Assembly (NCBI GenBank): GCA_911728435.2 | Contig: OU452212.1 | Span: 6,764,563 to 6,828,562 of the forward strand | DNA: 64,000 bases | Source: Apoderus coryli | Taxonomy: Eukaryota > Arthropoda > Insecta > Coleoptera > Attelabidae | Reading direction: 5' to 3' | Shown: piece by piece, positions 22,764 through 35,066 of the stretch | Layout of the letters: each line of letters begins with the position of its first letter | How positions within the stretch are numbered: the stretch's first letter is position 1 | Translations under genes and position numbers: made by a program | Notes under the pieces: model-generated | Seen by the model: the letters and a program-made list of their open reading frames with translations, nothing else | Told to the model about the DNA's origin: nothing | Database searches by the model: none

Positions 22764-24052
22764 GGTCGCTGCAACTTTTGAAGTAACTATGGCAGTAGCA
22801 GTGACAACTTTAAAACTATAAATGCTTGTTGGGATATGTTAATTAAATTTAGAGAAATACTGTCTAGAACCGTCCCTGCTTCCACCAAGTTCCGAACAAA
22901 CTCGCGAATACATTTGGATCCATTAGCACCAAGCGGAATTTGAGAGTAACAATAGATCTAAATAACTAGTATAAATAGTAATAACAATACTAATGAAAAA
23001 TAAATAATAACACAGTGTATAGATAATATAACAAAGTTTTGAAACGGGAGTAGGCCAGTAGTACGTGTATATAAATATAGCATAGCCAACAAAGTACATA
23101 ACATATAGATAATAGATATATAAACACCTAACTTCACTTTCAATTAACGGTTTAGGCATTTTATTTCCATCCACTGGCGATGAATTGCATGACGCACTCA
23201 ACGGTATACGCATATTTATAATGTAATTATACTTTAATAGGATCTACTGTAAAGATCGGCAGATTGCTGGTTTCAAATTGCGGGTTCCGGACGGGGGGCC
23301 TGCCAGACTATCGACTTTACTGACATGTACCATTACACAGTGCCTTCGTTTTAAAAATAAAATTGACAGCAAAAACACGTCGTCGTTTTGCTTTTGAGTG
23401 GGAACTTCTAAACCACTGTTGGTTGAATTTTTGGACCTAAGGCAAACTAGATAGTAAATACAGCTCACTCTTGTTGCCTGAAAGACTCCAATCTACTGTT
23501 ACCACGATGACAGTGTAGTAGCTCTAGTATCAAAGGTTCAATTTAATGCAAAAGTCCTTGAAATCAATAAAATTATGTTCCCTGTAGCATTTACTTTAGT
23601 ACTTGTACTTTCTAACTTCCCTGGTATAATAAATATATAAAAGAAATGTTTGAAACAATACGCGGGCGCTCGTATTCACCGTTATATGAAACATAGTCCC
23701 GGCTCATAGCTTTTAATATTATTTTTTCTTCTTTAATATCATGTTGTATCTTTTATTTTTCATGGTATTCTTTTTTTCTACTAAAGTGGTACCGCAGTAC
23801 GACAATAATAATATGCGTTGGTGGGGTACCCACTTGGTACTGCTGACACACTTTATTTCCGTACCACAGACATTGCAGGATCCGGCATGGTTTTAATATT
23901 CTTTTATACAGAGTTGGCTTAATGATATTTAACCATTTTTTTTCACATTTTAAATTTACTTGTATTTTTGAATTCAGTGATTTGTTTACTTCGCTAGGAA
24001 GCAGAGGGATGCATTGTACAGAGTGGCCCAAATTAGGCGTTTTCTTAATATA
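22764..24052. other. Non-coding region
   Basis: Short open frames on the minus strand (22923-23213, 23244-23468, 23753-24163) show no domain. The last runs into the inverted-repeat element that follows. No gene is supported. Confidence 0.45.
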
Positions 24053-24505
24053 CAGTGTGTCCCAGGATAGATGTAACAAGAGGTGTGAATGACGAAAAAT
24101 CTTTGAATTTTGGAATGACATTTGGGGAATGAGTCCTGCTTTTTTTAAAACTAAGGTACCCAAAAAAATGAGATAAATCGCTATTGTACAGGGTGTTTTA
24201 TCAACAAATTTATAAAAATCATCTGTATTTTACAATTTGCGCCAAATTCTACTAACAAAACTTGTTTAATGCAATTTTATATCCCCGCACGGAATATCAA
24301 GAATATAAAATATTAATATTCCGGAAATTTGGTACGGGGATATGAAATTGCATTTTAAACAACTTTTGTTAGTAGAATTTTGCCGTATATTGTAATATAA
24401 AATAATATAAAACAGTTTTAAAGCAAGCAGGACTCATTCCCCATATGTCAATCAAAAATGTTTTGTCCTTCACAACTCTTGTTACATCTATCCTGGGACA
24501 CACTG
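24053..24505. mobile_element. Fold-back MITE with CAGTGTGTCCC ends
   Basis: The left end CAGTGTGTCCCAGGATAGAT and the right end (its complement) are inverted repeats of about 95 bp. A second inverted pair lies further in (24239-24288 with 24334-24385, around TATCCCCG). TA flanks both sides, the usual target of Tc1/mariner and related elements. At 453 bp with no coding sequence it is a non-autonomous inverted-repeat element. Confidence 0.85.
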
Positions 24506-24529
24506 TATAATAAGTTATATACATTTTTT

Positions 24530-25015
24530 AAACCCAACAATATATTTGACTGCTTTATCGAGTGTAATAAAATTATAGAATCTGCGAAGATTCTTTACGA
24601 AAACCGACATCCTGAGAGAGTGCAGCCATCAAATTCGATGTTTGAAAGATTAAAAAGAAACCTTTTAATTTTGGTGCGGTTCGGAAACCACGGACTACTA
24701 TCAATAATATCGATAATCGGCAAGAACTTATGGATAATACAGTTTTGGGTGCAAATAACCATTCTTAGATGAACTACCTTTAGATCAACGGAGAAACGCT
24801 ATTTATTTTCAACAAGATGCGTTGCGCACTTCCCCATAATTCAAGGGTAATAACGAACTACTTAAATGAACATTTTGGTGATGAATGGATACGAAATCGA
24901 GGACCTATAGCTTGGCCAGCCAGGTCACCAGACTTGACACCTTTAGATTTCTACCTTTGGGGACGAATTAAAGCATTGTACAATGCGTTTGCCACATAGT
25001 TACCAATTTGGAGAT
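24530..25015 (+). pseudogene. DDE_3-type transposase relic with DUF4817-like N-terminus
   Basis: The N-terminal part (CNKIIESAKILYENRHPERV, then PSNSMFERLKRN) resembles the helix-turn-helix domain often found on these transposases. It is followed after frameshifts by INNIDNRQELM. The second catalytic motif appears as FNKMRCALPHNSR in place of FQQDGAPPH, and the third as GPIAWPARSPDLTPLDFYLW. The region between, including the first catalytic aspartate, is deleted. Similar sequence lies at 54083-54235 and 60553-61205. Confidence 0.8.
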
Positions 25016-26250
25016 GAGATCTGCAATAAATGCTATACAAAAATTTTGCCGCATGTGGTTGTTTTTAATATCTTGTTTGTGGTTGATTTGTTCATTATTT
25101 CTTTCTCCTTTGTGTATTGTTTTGATTGTTTATTGTTATTTTTAGTTTATAAGATAAGAACTAATCTTTAGTAAGGGCATCTGAGTTCGAAGTTAATTCT
25201 GAAATTTCGTAACCTTCAGGTCATTCATTGAAAGAAGTTTAAAGAAACTTTACTATGCTTTCTCTAGCACGTAACTTATGAGAACGAATAGAGGCTTATA
25301 GAGCGTTAATATCAGATTCAATGAACTATTCGTTTTAATGCAGATTTTTAAGCAGGCAAAAGGCACATGGTGCAAGGTCAGGTAGCTTTATTGGGTTGGG
25401 CTCAAATCAAGGCAACAGAGTGGAAATATACTCCTCAAAATACTATATACTATTGAATAGTTTCAACTTTTGAGGCAAGGCGACTGTGGTTTCCAAGAAA
25501 TACTGTTTTATAAATTATATAAAATTAGCTTGAACTCTAAATTGTTACAACTCTAAAAATCAATAATGTCTTAACGTTTATAACCATTTTTTGCAGTGCT
25601 CACATTTTACTTTCCCACCCAGGACGCAAAAAAATTAAGATTAGATGGCTATAATAATTTTGTCGCCTCTGACGGTTAAGACCATTTCCATTTGGAAGTA
25701 TGTCTGTATGTAGCGCCTAAACGTTTTAACCAATTGAGCTAAATTTTGGTACGAGTATATGAGTTTGGGGGAGTCCTAGGATGAACCCATTAGTTTTTAC
25801 TTAAAATCGCTTTAGCCCTGTGATAGGGGTGGACACACAGTGATACATCATTTGAAATCATTTTTTTTTCTGCTTCAGAGCAATAGCAATAAAAAAAAAA
25901 TTTCTGTGACGGGAAAAAAGTTTGACATATTTACTCTCTTGACAGGAAATAAAATGTCACTCACTTTTTTCCCGGACACATAAGTAACAGTAGATATTTA
26001 ATTTTAGGAAATTTTATTATACAAAAGTTGCATTTTCTTTATATATCAAAACTGGCAATAATTTGTGACGCTACTTTTGCTGCTTCTACTGACTCCGGTG
26101 AAGTGTTCGCAATTTTTAAATTAAATTACAGAATGAAATTGACAGATATTTGATTACTGAAAGGTTTTTAAAACTTCAAATTTCACTTGGATAATTTTCT
26201 GACTTTTTTCAAAATTAAATCGAAGTTTTTCCCGTCTCAGAAAAAAATAG
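25016..26250. other. Non-coding region
   Basis: No gene. Positions 25690-25850 (around GTATGTCTGTATGTAGCGCC) resemble widespread non-coding insect repeats, but no second copy is present here. An inverted pair of GGGAAAAAAGT words lies at 25910-25975. Confidence 0.4.
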
Positions 26251-26255
26251 TGTAT

Positions 26256-26345
26256 CATACACGGGAAAAAAGTACTAGATTTTAGCTCTCGGTTTTTTAT
26301 CACACAACACAACCTCGAGCTAAAATCTAGTACTTTTTTCCCTTG
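26256..26345. repeat. Strong hairpin with 33-bp arms
   Basis: Bases 26258-26290 and 26311-26343 are complementary over about 33 positions. The left arm contains GGGAAAAAAGTACTAGATTT and the right arm its complement. The loop is about 20 bp with ACACAACACAACC. The GGGAAAAAAGT word also occurs at 25910. It may be a small non-autonomous element or a decayed palindrome end. Confidence 0.65.
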
Positions 26346-27479
26346 TATAATAAAAAACTATTTAGGTTAATTTATTGGAAATAATAAAAATATTACAATT
26401 ATTCTGTTTCGTTACGCAGGTCATATATATATATTAGATTATATTATATCTTGTCGGGAATGTTTTGGTGCGACCCAACCGATTTTTTTATAATAGTGAC
26501 AAAACATTATATTCTCAAAAATCTAAAATAACTCTTTTCTCTAGTTGAGCTAGACACATCAATTTATTTATCCGCCGTTCTTATGTATAGGTATCGTAAT
26601 ATTCCAAACGGTGAAAGTTTATTTATTGTACTTACCTCTACTACTAAAATCAACGTTAAAGAAAATTCCAGAAGTTCTTGAATTACCGCTTTGATACGAT
26701 CATATGATTCAAAAATTATTATTATTATTATGATTACGCAATATCCAGTATTTACTTAAGTAATTTACAGAAATGATCATGCACAAATATCGAATGAATC
26801 AGAATTCGAGCGAATTTACCCAAATAGGCTTCTTAAATTAACTTTACCCAGATTTATTGATTATATGATCCTCATAAAATTATAAAACTCGGTCAAGGAT
26901 CATATATTTCAGAAAGAAATGTGTCCCCATAAAATGTTACTATCTTTTGGTTATTTGAAATATTGACCCAATATAATTTCTAGTAGTTTTATAACGCTTA
27001 AGAAAAACTACTTCTTTTTAGCAAAAAGTACTACCTGAACTCTTTACTATCTCCACTACTTAACTAACTGCTAACTCGCTCGTTAAATTAAGGCTAAATT
27101 TCTGTACTTTAATTATTTTATTGGACAAAAATAAATATTTCGCCAAAGGGTAAAGCCACGTTCACACTTAGCAAACCAATATAAGTACACGTACAAATTT
27201 TAATAAAAATTAACTGGTGCTCTTGAGCTAAAAATATAATTTAATTAGCAACACACTTGCAGCTCCGTATTTAAAAATAAAATGATTTTGATGGAGACCC
27301 AACGTTAATGTACAAATACAATTTACGCCCTAAAAATTTATGAAAAAAGTGGATTTGTCTGACAGAACATACGGGAATATTTCTATTTCTGTGTTAGAGC
27401 TTTTGTCAGAGTAAGGCAAAAGAAGTTCATTTAAGAAATGATAATTAAACCAGCCGACCCTCACCTGCAGGAACAACAG
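26346..27479. other. AT-rich non-coding region
   Basis: No feature was recognised. Confidence 0.45.
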
Positions 27480-28180
27480 ATCCGTATTATAACACACTCC
27501 AAACTTTTGCGACCGAGGTGCTTTAGGGATCTATGCTCCCGACCGCACGACTTTTCTAAAGAATGCCCGTAACCGCTACATCCAACTTGTAACTTACATG
27601 AGATGAAATCCAGGAATTATTAGCAATAAGGAGAAGAAGAGTCCTTCTCCCACCAGTTGTTTAATCCACAACATCAACGGCAAAATTAATTTGCTACTAC
27701 AAGGATAACGTTTAAAATTGTTGATACTGGGTAAAATGATATTGAAGACAACAATTACTGTTAGTTTATTGAGAACAAGCAGACAAAGAGTCCATACAAA
27801 TTACCCTGATTGTTTTGTCAAAAAATTTAAGGATATGCAGTAGAATTTTCTGATTTTTATTCTAAAAACAAGAATCAAGAATCAGATCTGACCAAACAGA
27901 TCACAAAGAGGGTGTCACCTCTTTTGTAGGGCCTGGACCATCACACCTACAAAGAGAAGTTCAGAATTAAGGTGGAAACATACAGAGCAGCTATACTCCA
28001 AGTAATTCCTTGGAAACTTCAATCATGAAAGATCCAAAATCTGTTTGGATCTCAGTGAGAATGGGCTCCGTATTCTTACAGGATTTTTTACAAGACACTG
28101 TCGCCTTAGGAAACATATGGCAAGATTAGGCCTAGAAGAGATCGACGAATGCAGATTCTGTATATAGGAATGAGGTATAT
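27480..28180 (+). pseudogene. Degraded non-LTR retrotransposon, RNase H and C-terminal finger
   Basis: At about 27500-27560 the frame CDRGALGIYAPDRTTFL resembles the start of LINE-type RNase H (normally YTDGS..G.G...P). At about 28050-28165 the frame RILTGFFTRHCRLRKHMARL, then GLEEIDECRFC, is the conserved C-terminal region with its cysteines. Stops and frameshifts fill the space between. It belongs to the RNase-H-bearing LINEs, as do 1572-3304 and 56627-57340. Confidence 0.6.
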
Positions 28181-28649
28181 CTATCAGTATATTAATTTGA
28201 GCCATAAAAACGAGTACAACGTACAACACAATCATCTGTATACAATTTGGAGTAATAAATTTGCAAGGCAACATTGTACATATAAAACTCAATAAAGAAA
28301 AAATCCAAACGACATTCTAAAGGTCGTCAGAAAATTTCTTTAAACAAGTCAACCAACTGTTCGCGTGCGTCCGCCTTATTTATTGAATGTAATTTATTTA
28401 AAATAAGCTGTTTATTCTGGAAAGGTAATAAGTATATATACCTCGCGGTACCACTTTCTCCAATGCTTATATAGAGATATTATACCTATTATCATTTGGT
28501 ATTTGTGCGTTTTTTTTAATTCTCTTGTTTTGCTTCTTTCTTCCAAGTGACGTTGACCTCAATAACTATGCTCTTTGCTATATAATTGTTATTTTTTTGC
28601 AGTTTTGCAAATTTTCGTAGTACTTTAAATTTGATAATGGTAATTAAAC
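28181..28649. other. Non-coding spacer
   Basis: Nothing recognised. Confidence 0.4.
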
Positions 28650-28805
28650 TTAAGGTATTTCACCGTATTCAATCGTATAGGAAAATGACCGCTCAAACAT
28701 TGACGTTGAGCGTAAGCGATGAGTAATGACAGTTTTATGACGAATATTGACATTATGCACAGATCCCCGGAACTTCAATCTTTCATATAAGTATTCCCAC
28801 AATTT
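28650..28805 (-). pseudogene. C-terminal fragment of a LINE related to the one at 45955
   Basis: On the minus strand, EYLYERLKFRGSVHNVNIRH, then MFERSFSYTIEYGEIP, lines up with the last part of the 635-aa reverse transcriptase (PYLYDKITFRCDIHNLNLRH, then LFKRSYAYNVYSIYNQVP). Only about 50 codons remain. Confidence 0.7.
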
Positions 28806-29655
28806 TAGTAAAAAAAGGACCATAGATAACATTGTCATAAATAAAATGTGATGGGTGTACTAAACTGTCGCATAGTTAACCCATCTTCTACTACCGTATT
28901 TTGCTTTTAAATTAGTAAAAGCCCTCCTTATGGAAAGGCTCACATACTTCGGAAACCTCAAATCGATATCCAGTACGATCCTCAGGTTTTTTGCTTAAAC
29001 CAAAGCTCTTCAATAACAGAACTGTAGTAAGCTATTCGTTACATGAACATAATTTAATTTAATATTTTCAGTATTTAAATCAAAGCTTCTCGAGGTCAGT
29101 ATATTCGTATTAAAGCTTGTTCCAGTAGAATATTAAATGAATAGATTTTTTTATTCTAAATCAGTAATTGATAAACTATAGCTTACTATTCCAGACCATA
29201 AAATAGTGAATAAAATTATCAATTAAAATTTAAACCATTTCTCATTTTATATTTATGTGCGGGCTATATCAAACTTTCTATTCACATTTTATCACAAATG
29301 AAATTAAAATATAAAAAATAAAAATTGTTATTATTAATGCAAATAACAGGGCATTTATTGATCTTTTTTATCTACCCTTGTATAATGTAATGATTATATT
29401 GTATTCTTTTGTCTTTAGCCAGATACCTTATAATAATATTTAACAGCACAACTAGAATTACATGCACATCAGTGTATTATTATTTATGTTTTATGTATGC
29501 AAACTTTCACTTCTATCATCTAGCTAACAATGTTCAATTCCATGTCAAATTGTTTTGAGTATAAGGTATACTGGGTGGTCCAACAACATTCTAACTTTGA
29601 TTTTAACGCAATATGATAACAAAAATTGTAATTAAAATGTCTAATAAGTTATACA
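28806..29655. other. AT-rich non-coding region
   Basis: No gene. A short sequence CTGGGTGGTCCA at about 29570 resembles the terminal sequence at 60558 (GGGGTGGTCCATTAAAAACG), which may be an element end. Confidence 0.35.
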
Positions 29656-29663
29656 ATTCATAC

Positions 29664-29708
29664 TATTACTGTTGATGATCCCAGCTCGGGCCGAAACATG
29701 TATTATTT
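29664..29708 (+). ncRNA. Single hammerhead-like motif (copy E)
   Basis: GTTGATGA, then CCC-AGCTC-GGG as a short hairpin, then GAAACATGTA (29693-29702). The order matches copies A and B, including the ACATGT palindrome and a GTA triplet. The first box departs from CUGANGA, and stem I is weak. No inverted partner was found. Confidence 0.4.
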
Positions 29709-30000
29709 GATTTAAAGAAGAGTTAAGTGTTTAAAATAATTTAGTGGATGTGACAGCGTTTCATTCTCCAATCATAACAAAAAGTCTACCATATAAAGTC
29801 AAAAAAGTCGACCTTAACATTGAATGATGAAATCAACAAAATGCAACCGATTGGACAATCCATTGCCAAACTAAACAACAACAAACAATAATTATTCAAC
29901 AATCAATTTTTAAACGAAAAAGTACAAAATGAAACCCAGCAACCCTTACATAAGGGACTATTTCAAGCAAACAAAATGTCAGTCAGCAGATATTACATTG

Positions 30001-30767
30001 TATGAGGTCATTCAATAAGTCCATAGAGGGCGTTAGTAGATTTTTTTCCATATGATTTTTATTTAGTACTAACCTTCAAGCGATACGTGTATAAATTTGA
30101 CAGCAATCTGACTATTGATTAGTGAGTTATAGCATTTTGTGTGAAGCAACGTTTGCTATTGAAAAAAAAAATGGAGAAAAGTGAATCATGAGTTTTGATA
30201 AATCATTGCTTTTTGATGGAAAAAATACAGTGGGAACCAAATAATGGCTTGATAAACATTATCCGAACTCTACTCTATCGAGACAAATGGTAGAGAAGTG
30301 GATTGCTGAATTTAAACGTGGTCGTACGAGCAGAGCACAGTGGACGCCCAAAAGAAAACGTCACAAAAAATCACAAATTGATTAGGAACGATCGCAAATT
30401 GAAGGTGCACGGGCTAGCTGACATTGTAAAGATATCAGATGGTAGTGTTTTTACCATTTTACACGAACCTTTGGGTATGCGAAAGCTCTATGCAAAGTAA
30501 GTGCCGCGTGAGCTCACAGGCGACCAAAAACAACAACGAATTGATGCTTCAGAGGAGTGTTTGGCGCTGTTAAATCGCAATAAAATGGAATTCTATCGCC
30601 GATATGTGACAATGGATGAAACATGGGTTCAATATTACACACAAAAATCCAAAAGACAGTCAGCTGAGTGGACAGCAATCCAAAGCGAGCAAAGACGCAA
30701 CAGTCGGCCGTTAAGATGATGGCGGCTCTATTTTGGGATGCGAACGGAATAATATTCATCGACTATA
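30001..30767 (+). pseudogene. mariner B transposase relic, 3' truncated
   Basis: The terminal sequence TGAGGTCATTCAATAAGTCC begins at about 30003. It is followed by an untranslated leader shared with the copies at 33121 and 41123. The ATG is near 30171. The protein shows KSES at the N-terminus, then the second helix-turn-helix (VKISDGSVFTILHE..GMRKL), PRELTGDQKQQRIDASEECL, the D1 motif YVTMDETWVQYYT and AEWTA, ending at GIIFIDY. Frameshifts occur near 30240, 30335 and 30690. This is the Himar-like (irritans/mellifera) kind of mariner. After 30767 the sequence is unrelated. Confidence 0.88.
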
Positions 30768-33120
30768 TATCACACTCAGTTAAAAGTATATGCGACTTGC
30801 GATCTCCGTTTGACTGTACGCTAGCTCGACAGTGGCCTTGGAATTCCGAAAACATATGTTTCGAGAATTCTAACTGAGAATTTGGCCATGCCGAGTGTGT
30901 AAAAAGGTCATTTATGTTAGGATCCCGAAACAAAACTCTATAGTCTTCACAGTAAAAGTTTCCATCCGAGGCACGGCCTATAAAACTTGCGTCCACTGTC
31001 GACGATCAAGAAAGAAACCAGCATTTTCATGGAACATAGTGGATAGTTCGAAGATTAGTCCACCCCGTAAAAGTCGTAGAGATAAATAATCATAACACAT
31101 TATTATGAATTAACCACTATATAATTAAAATATAATGTAGCTGCATTATACCTAGGTGACCATTAGTATGTCAGAGTTCAATAACATTTTAATTTTTTCG
31201 AAATTAGAAAATAGTCATGCTGTGAACATTGAACCGGATTTATTTAAATCAAAATTGGATATTGCCAATTTATTTAAATACTCTATGACTTTATGTTTGC
31301 AGTTTGTTCATGTAATAACATTTTTGCGTTAAGTTTCCCATCTTATTTGCCATCGCTCTACTGTAGATATGGTTCCTTGAGTGTGCAATGTGTTTTTGCC
31401 TCTACCATTAGGTTTATAGGTGGTACTCCTGCAATCGCTTGCAGTGCCTCTAGAGAAATTAAACGCCGGTACCCGCTGGAAACTCTAAGAGTCTGTTTGA
31501 CATCATATTTATTTCCTGATAATTCCTATCACTTATAAAACATACCGGAATTTGTCACTTTTCGGTATGAATTTGAACCTTTCAGTACTTTTTTAAAGTA
31601 GAACATTTTAATATGTTCAATTTCCTCTGACAGTTTCAAGAATTTAAACAGGGAAGGCTTTTACAACAGACAACTCGAGCCGATCAGAAAATATCAAAAA
31701 ACGACCTGCAAAACCCTCAACAACTCAACTACAATCAAATACATCCCTGTGCTAGAACTAAACTGGCTTGCAGAAGCCATTCGAAATATCTTTATCTCAT
31801 TTCTACTTCAGAATCGTAGCATAATTAACAGACGAGATAATTTCAAAGACAGAGAGACGCAATCTCCACCAATAAGCGTCCGGGTAGCATATGCGCTAAA
31901 AATACACAACACAACACATTTAAAAGTGATAAATAATAAAGTAGGTCACCAAACTCCGCCTCCCACTTTATGCTGTCAGCAACCTCTGCTCGGCGGATCG
32001 TTTCTGACTCTCATGCAAGATCCCCACTACTCTAATACTACTACAGAGATCTATAGGTATATTATATACCCACCAGGTAATAAACATTCCGGACGCGGCA
32101 GACACTAGTTAGTGTGCGCTCTCCTTCCGGATCTTCAAGTTGCAGCGTTGCCATATTGACAACGAATTCAACAGATTCCTCATCATTCTAGTAAGTTTTG
32201 AATATTTTAGAAAATAAAGATCAATTGGATACGTACTCAGCATGGAAACGCGTCTCCCCCAAATGCTTACTAAGATGTTTCGAAATCAGCATATCTTATT
32301 GCTTTTAATGAAGATTTGAACTGTTAAACCGATAAAAAGTCTCATGGAGGAGATGAAGAAAGATAAACTAGTGATGGTATGTTGTTCTTGGACGGTCAGA
32401 TCCATTTAATAAGATCATGTAGCTTTGGTACTTCTTCTGTACTTTATATGCACAGCTTTTAAAAATCTACATATACCTATAGTGACCTAGACACATACAG
32501 ATACTTAAAATTAATGCGACTTTGGGCGTTGCCTGCGCATTCAAAGATATTAAAATATTATACTAATTATTCATGTTAATATAAAGTATTTAAATAGTAT
32601 GCTAGACTTGTCGCCTAACGAAATTATTTATTTATAATTACCATACTAGAAAAGACATTACGCCTATTTAAAATGTAAATAACTTTTAAAAAGGTAAATA
32701 ATTATTGATACATCAATATTCGGTAATTAGTTTAATAATTTAATAGCCTAGTTGAAGTAGTTTCTTCAACACGTTTTCGTGAATTATGAATTCTTGTCGG
32801 AATTGGCATCTGCTGAATAATATCATCACGGGCGTTTTTTCGTCAACAAAGTATATAAGTTGTTTGAGTTAAAAACTGAATCAATATCCTTAGTGTTTTG
32901 CAGCCTTTGCCCTTTGAAATCTGGCGTTGAATGTGTATATCCGAAAAACTAGCTTATGCTCTTGTGATTTAACAATACATTAAGGAGCTTTGCAAGTTTT
33001 CAAAAGATGAAAAATCATTTTGTCATACCTTCACAGGGGCTTCCTGTACACTCGAGGATGAACTAGAGGACATTTAGTTTCTAAAAAAATATGTTATCTA
33101 AGGTTTATAATAAGATATTT
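30768..33120. other. Non-coding region with unexplained less AT-rich parts
   Basis: 30768-31090 replaces the C-terminal half of the mariner B relic. It can be read on either strand for 60-80 codons without a recognisable motif. 31620-32170 is also less AT-rich, with open frames (31749-32108 on the plus strand) but no recognised domain. It may be a decayed retroelement. No gene is claimed. Confidence 0.4.
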
Positions 33121-34322
33121 TCCATTCAAAAAGGCCATAGATGGCGTTACTAGCATTTTTTCCATATGATTTTTATTTAGTACTAACCTTCAAATGATAC
33201 GTGTATAAATTTGACAGCAATCTGACTTTTGATTCATGAGTGATAGCATTTCGTATGAAGCAACTTTTGTTATTGAAAAAAAATGGAAAAAAGTGAATTT
33301 CCAGTTTTGCTGAAGCATTGCTTTTTGATGAAGAAAAATACAGTGGAAACCAAACAATAGCTTGATAAACATTATCCGAACTCTGCTCCATCGAGACAAA
33401 TGGTAGAGAAGTGGATTGCGGAATTTAAACGTGGTCGTACCAGCACAAATTGTGCAGAGCGCAGTGGACGCCCCAATGAGGCTGTTCTTCCAAAAAACGT
33501 CAAAAAAATTCACAAATTGGTTATGAACGATCGCAAATTGAAGGTGCACGACCTAGCTGATACTGTAAATATATCAGATGGTAGTGTTTTTACCATTTTA
33601 TCAGACCATTTGGGTATGCGAAAGCTGTGTGCAAAGTGGGTGCGAATTGATGCTTCAGAGGAGTGTTTGGCGCTGTTAAACCGCAATAAAATGGAATTTT
33701 ATCGTCGATATGTGACAATGGATAAAACATCGCTTCACTATTATACACCAGAATCCAAAACAAAGTCAGCTGAGGGGACAGCAATCGACAAACCGAATCC
33801 AAAGCGAGCAAAGACGCAACAGTCGGCCGGTAAGGTGATGGCGTCTGTATTTTGGTATGCGAACGGAATAATATTCATCGACTACCTCCAAAAAGGAGTC
33901 ACCAGCAACAGCCCCCAGTGACTTTTCCTGTTTTCAGATCTCAAGAGAATGCTTGCTGGAAAGAAATTTAAGTCCAATGATGAAGTAATCGCTGAAACTG
34001 AGGCCTATTTTGACTTAAATACAAAAAAAGTATTAAATTTGCAAAAATTTTCCGACGATCTGCGACACCATGTGGCTGTGCTACTAGGCAATTATGTTGC
34101 AGTAGTGAGTAGTAGGTTTCAGTAACTATCTGGGAACGTCCAGGCTACCAGAAAATCATTCCCCACTTTGATAAACACTACGTAGCGTCCAGTGATGAAG
34201 TTATCGCTGAAACTGAGGGCTGTTTTGACGAGAAAGAGAAATCGTACTACAAAAGTGGTATCGACAAGTTGAGAAATCGCTATACTCCTTGTATTACCCT
34301 CGAAGACAACTATGTTGAATAG
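33121..34322 (+). pseudogene. mariner B transposase relic, nearly full length, interrupted by repeat A
   Basis: The left end starts CATTCAAAAAGGCCATAGATG. The protein starts at 33282 (MEKSEF). It runs through WIAEFKRGRTSTNCAERSGRP, a helix-turn-helix (VNISDGSVFTILSDHLGMRK), and YVTMDKTSLHYYT. The catalytic D1 in VTMDE is followed by K instead of E. It continues to FWYANGIIFIDYLQKG. The central third is deleted at 33905, so the second catalytic D is lost. The C-terminus (DLKRMLAGKKFKSNDEVIAE) is split by repeat A and then continues to SYYKSGIDKL, ending TLEDNYVE before the stop at 34320-34322. The part between KWV and RIDASEE is also deleted. The right terminal repeat was not recognised. Confidence 0.9.
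34009..34187 (+). repeat. Interspersed repeat A, copy 2, inside mariner B
   Basis: Matches 22554-22763. It is flanked on both sides by about 40 bp of the same mariner B coding sequence (GATGAAGTAATCGCTGAAAC on the left, the same with one change on the right). The host sequence is therefore duplicated around the insertion. Confidence 0.8.
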
Positions 34323-34494
34323 TAAAATCGAGTTTTGTCAAAATTTTGTTTTTTTCTTACTTTTTTAAATTCCAGTTTGTTATTTATTTTCTAGTAGGTT
34401 TTCTATAGATTATAACTTGGAAGAAAAATTACCGTTTTTTTTTTTAAATTTTTCTAAGGCTGTATTTCCTGTATACCTATTATCAAATAATATA

Positions 34495-35066
34495 CAGGGT
34501 GTTTGGAAGGTCGATAGAAAGTCTTGAGGAGGTGATAGGGCAGACCATTTAGAATCTTTTAAGCCAAACATACCTTACAAAGTCTTACGGTTTTCGACTT
34601 ATTGGAGATTTTCGATTTTTAGTATGAAAATATGCGTTTTTTCATGGTATCACTAAAAGAACAACAAGCTATATGAAATAGTTTTTAAATACCTAAAAGT
34701 GTGTTTTTTTATTTGGAGAACACATACAAAAACAAATTGACAGCAAACACATAATAAATAAATGATTCAAATAAAACTCGTCAACTCCACAAACAAATCA
34801 ATTTAATATGCACACTCATCAACTACCGAAGTAAGACGTAGAGCTCGAGCATGTATTAGAAACAATGGTTCTCACTTTGAACACCAATAAAGCATGTTTC
34901 AATAGTTTATTTTGTTTTATTTACAAATTTATGATTTAAATTTCAAAGTCCGAATATCTCGAAAACCGTAAAACTTTGTACTAAGGTATGGTTGGCATAA
35001 AAGATTCTACATATGGTCTGCCCTATCACCTCCCCAAGATTTTCTATCGACCTTCCAAACACCCTG
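34495..35066. mobile_element. MITE with CAGGGTGTTTGGAAGG ends
   Basis: The left end CAGGGTGTTTGGAAGGTCGA and the right end, its complement, form inverted repeats. With interruptions the match continues about 150 bp inward (the TAGGGCAGACCAT block and the AAAACCGTAAAACTTTGTA block). TATA flanks both ends, so a TA target duplication is likely. 572 bp, no coding sequence. Confidence 0.85.

Noticed and set aside
31749..32108. 119-aa open frame in a less AT-rich stretch
   Set aside because: No domain recognised and no splice or start support; noted only as a possible decayed element.
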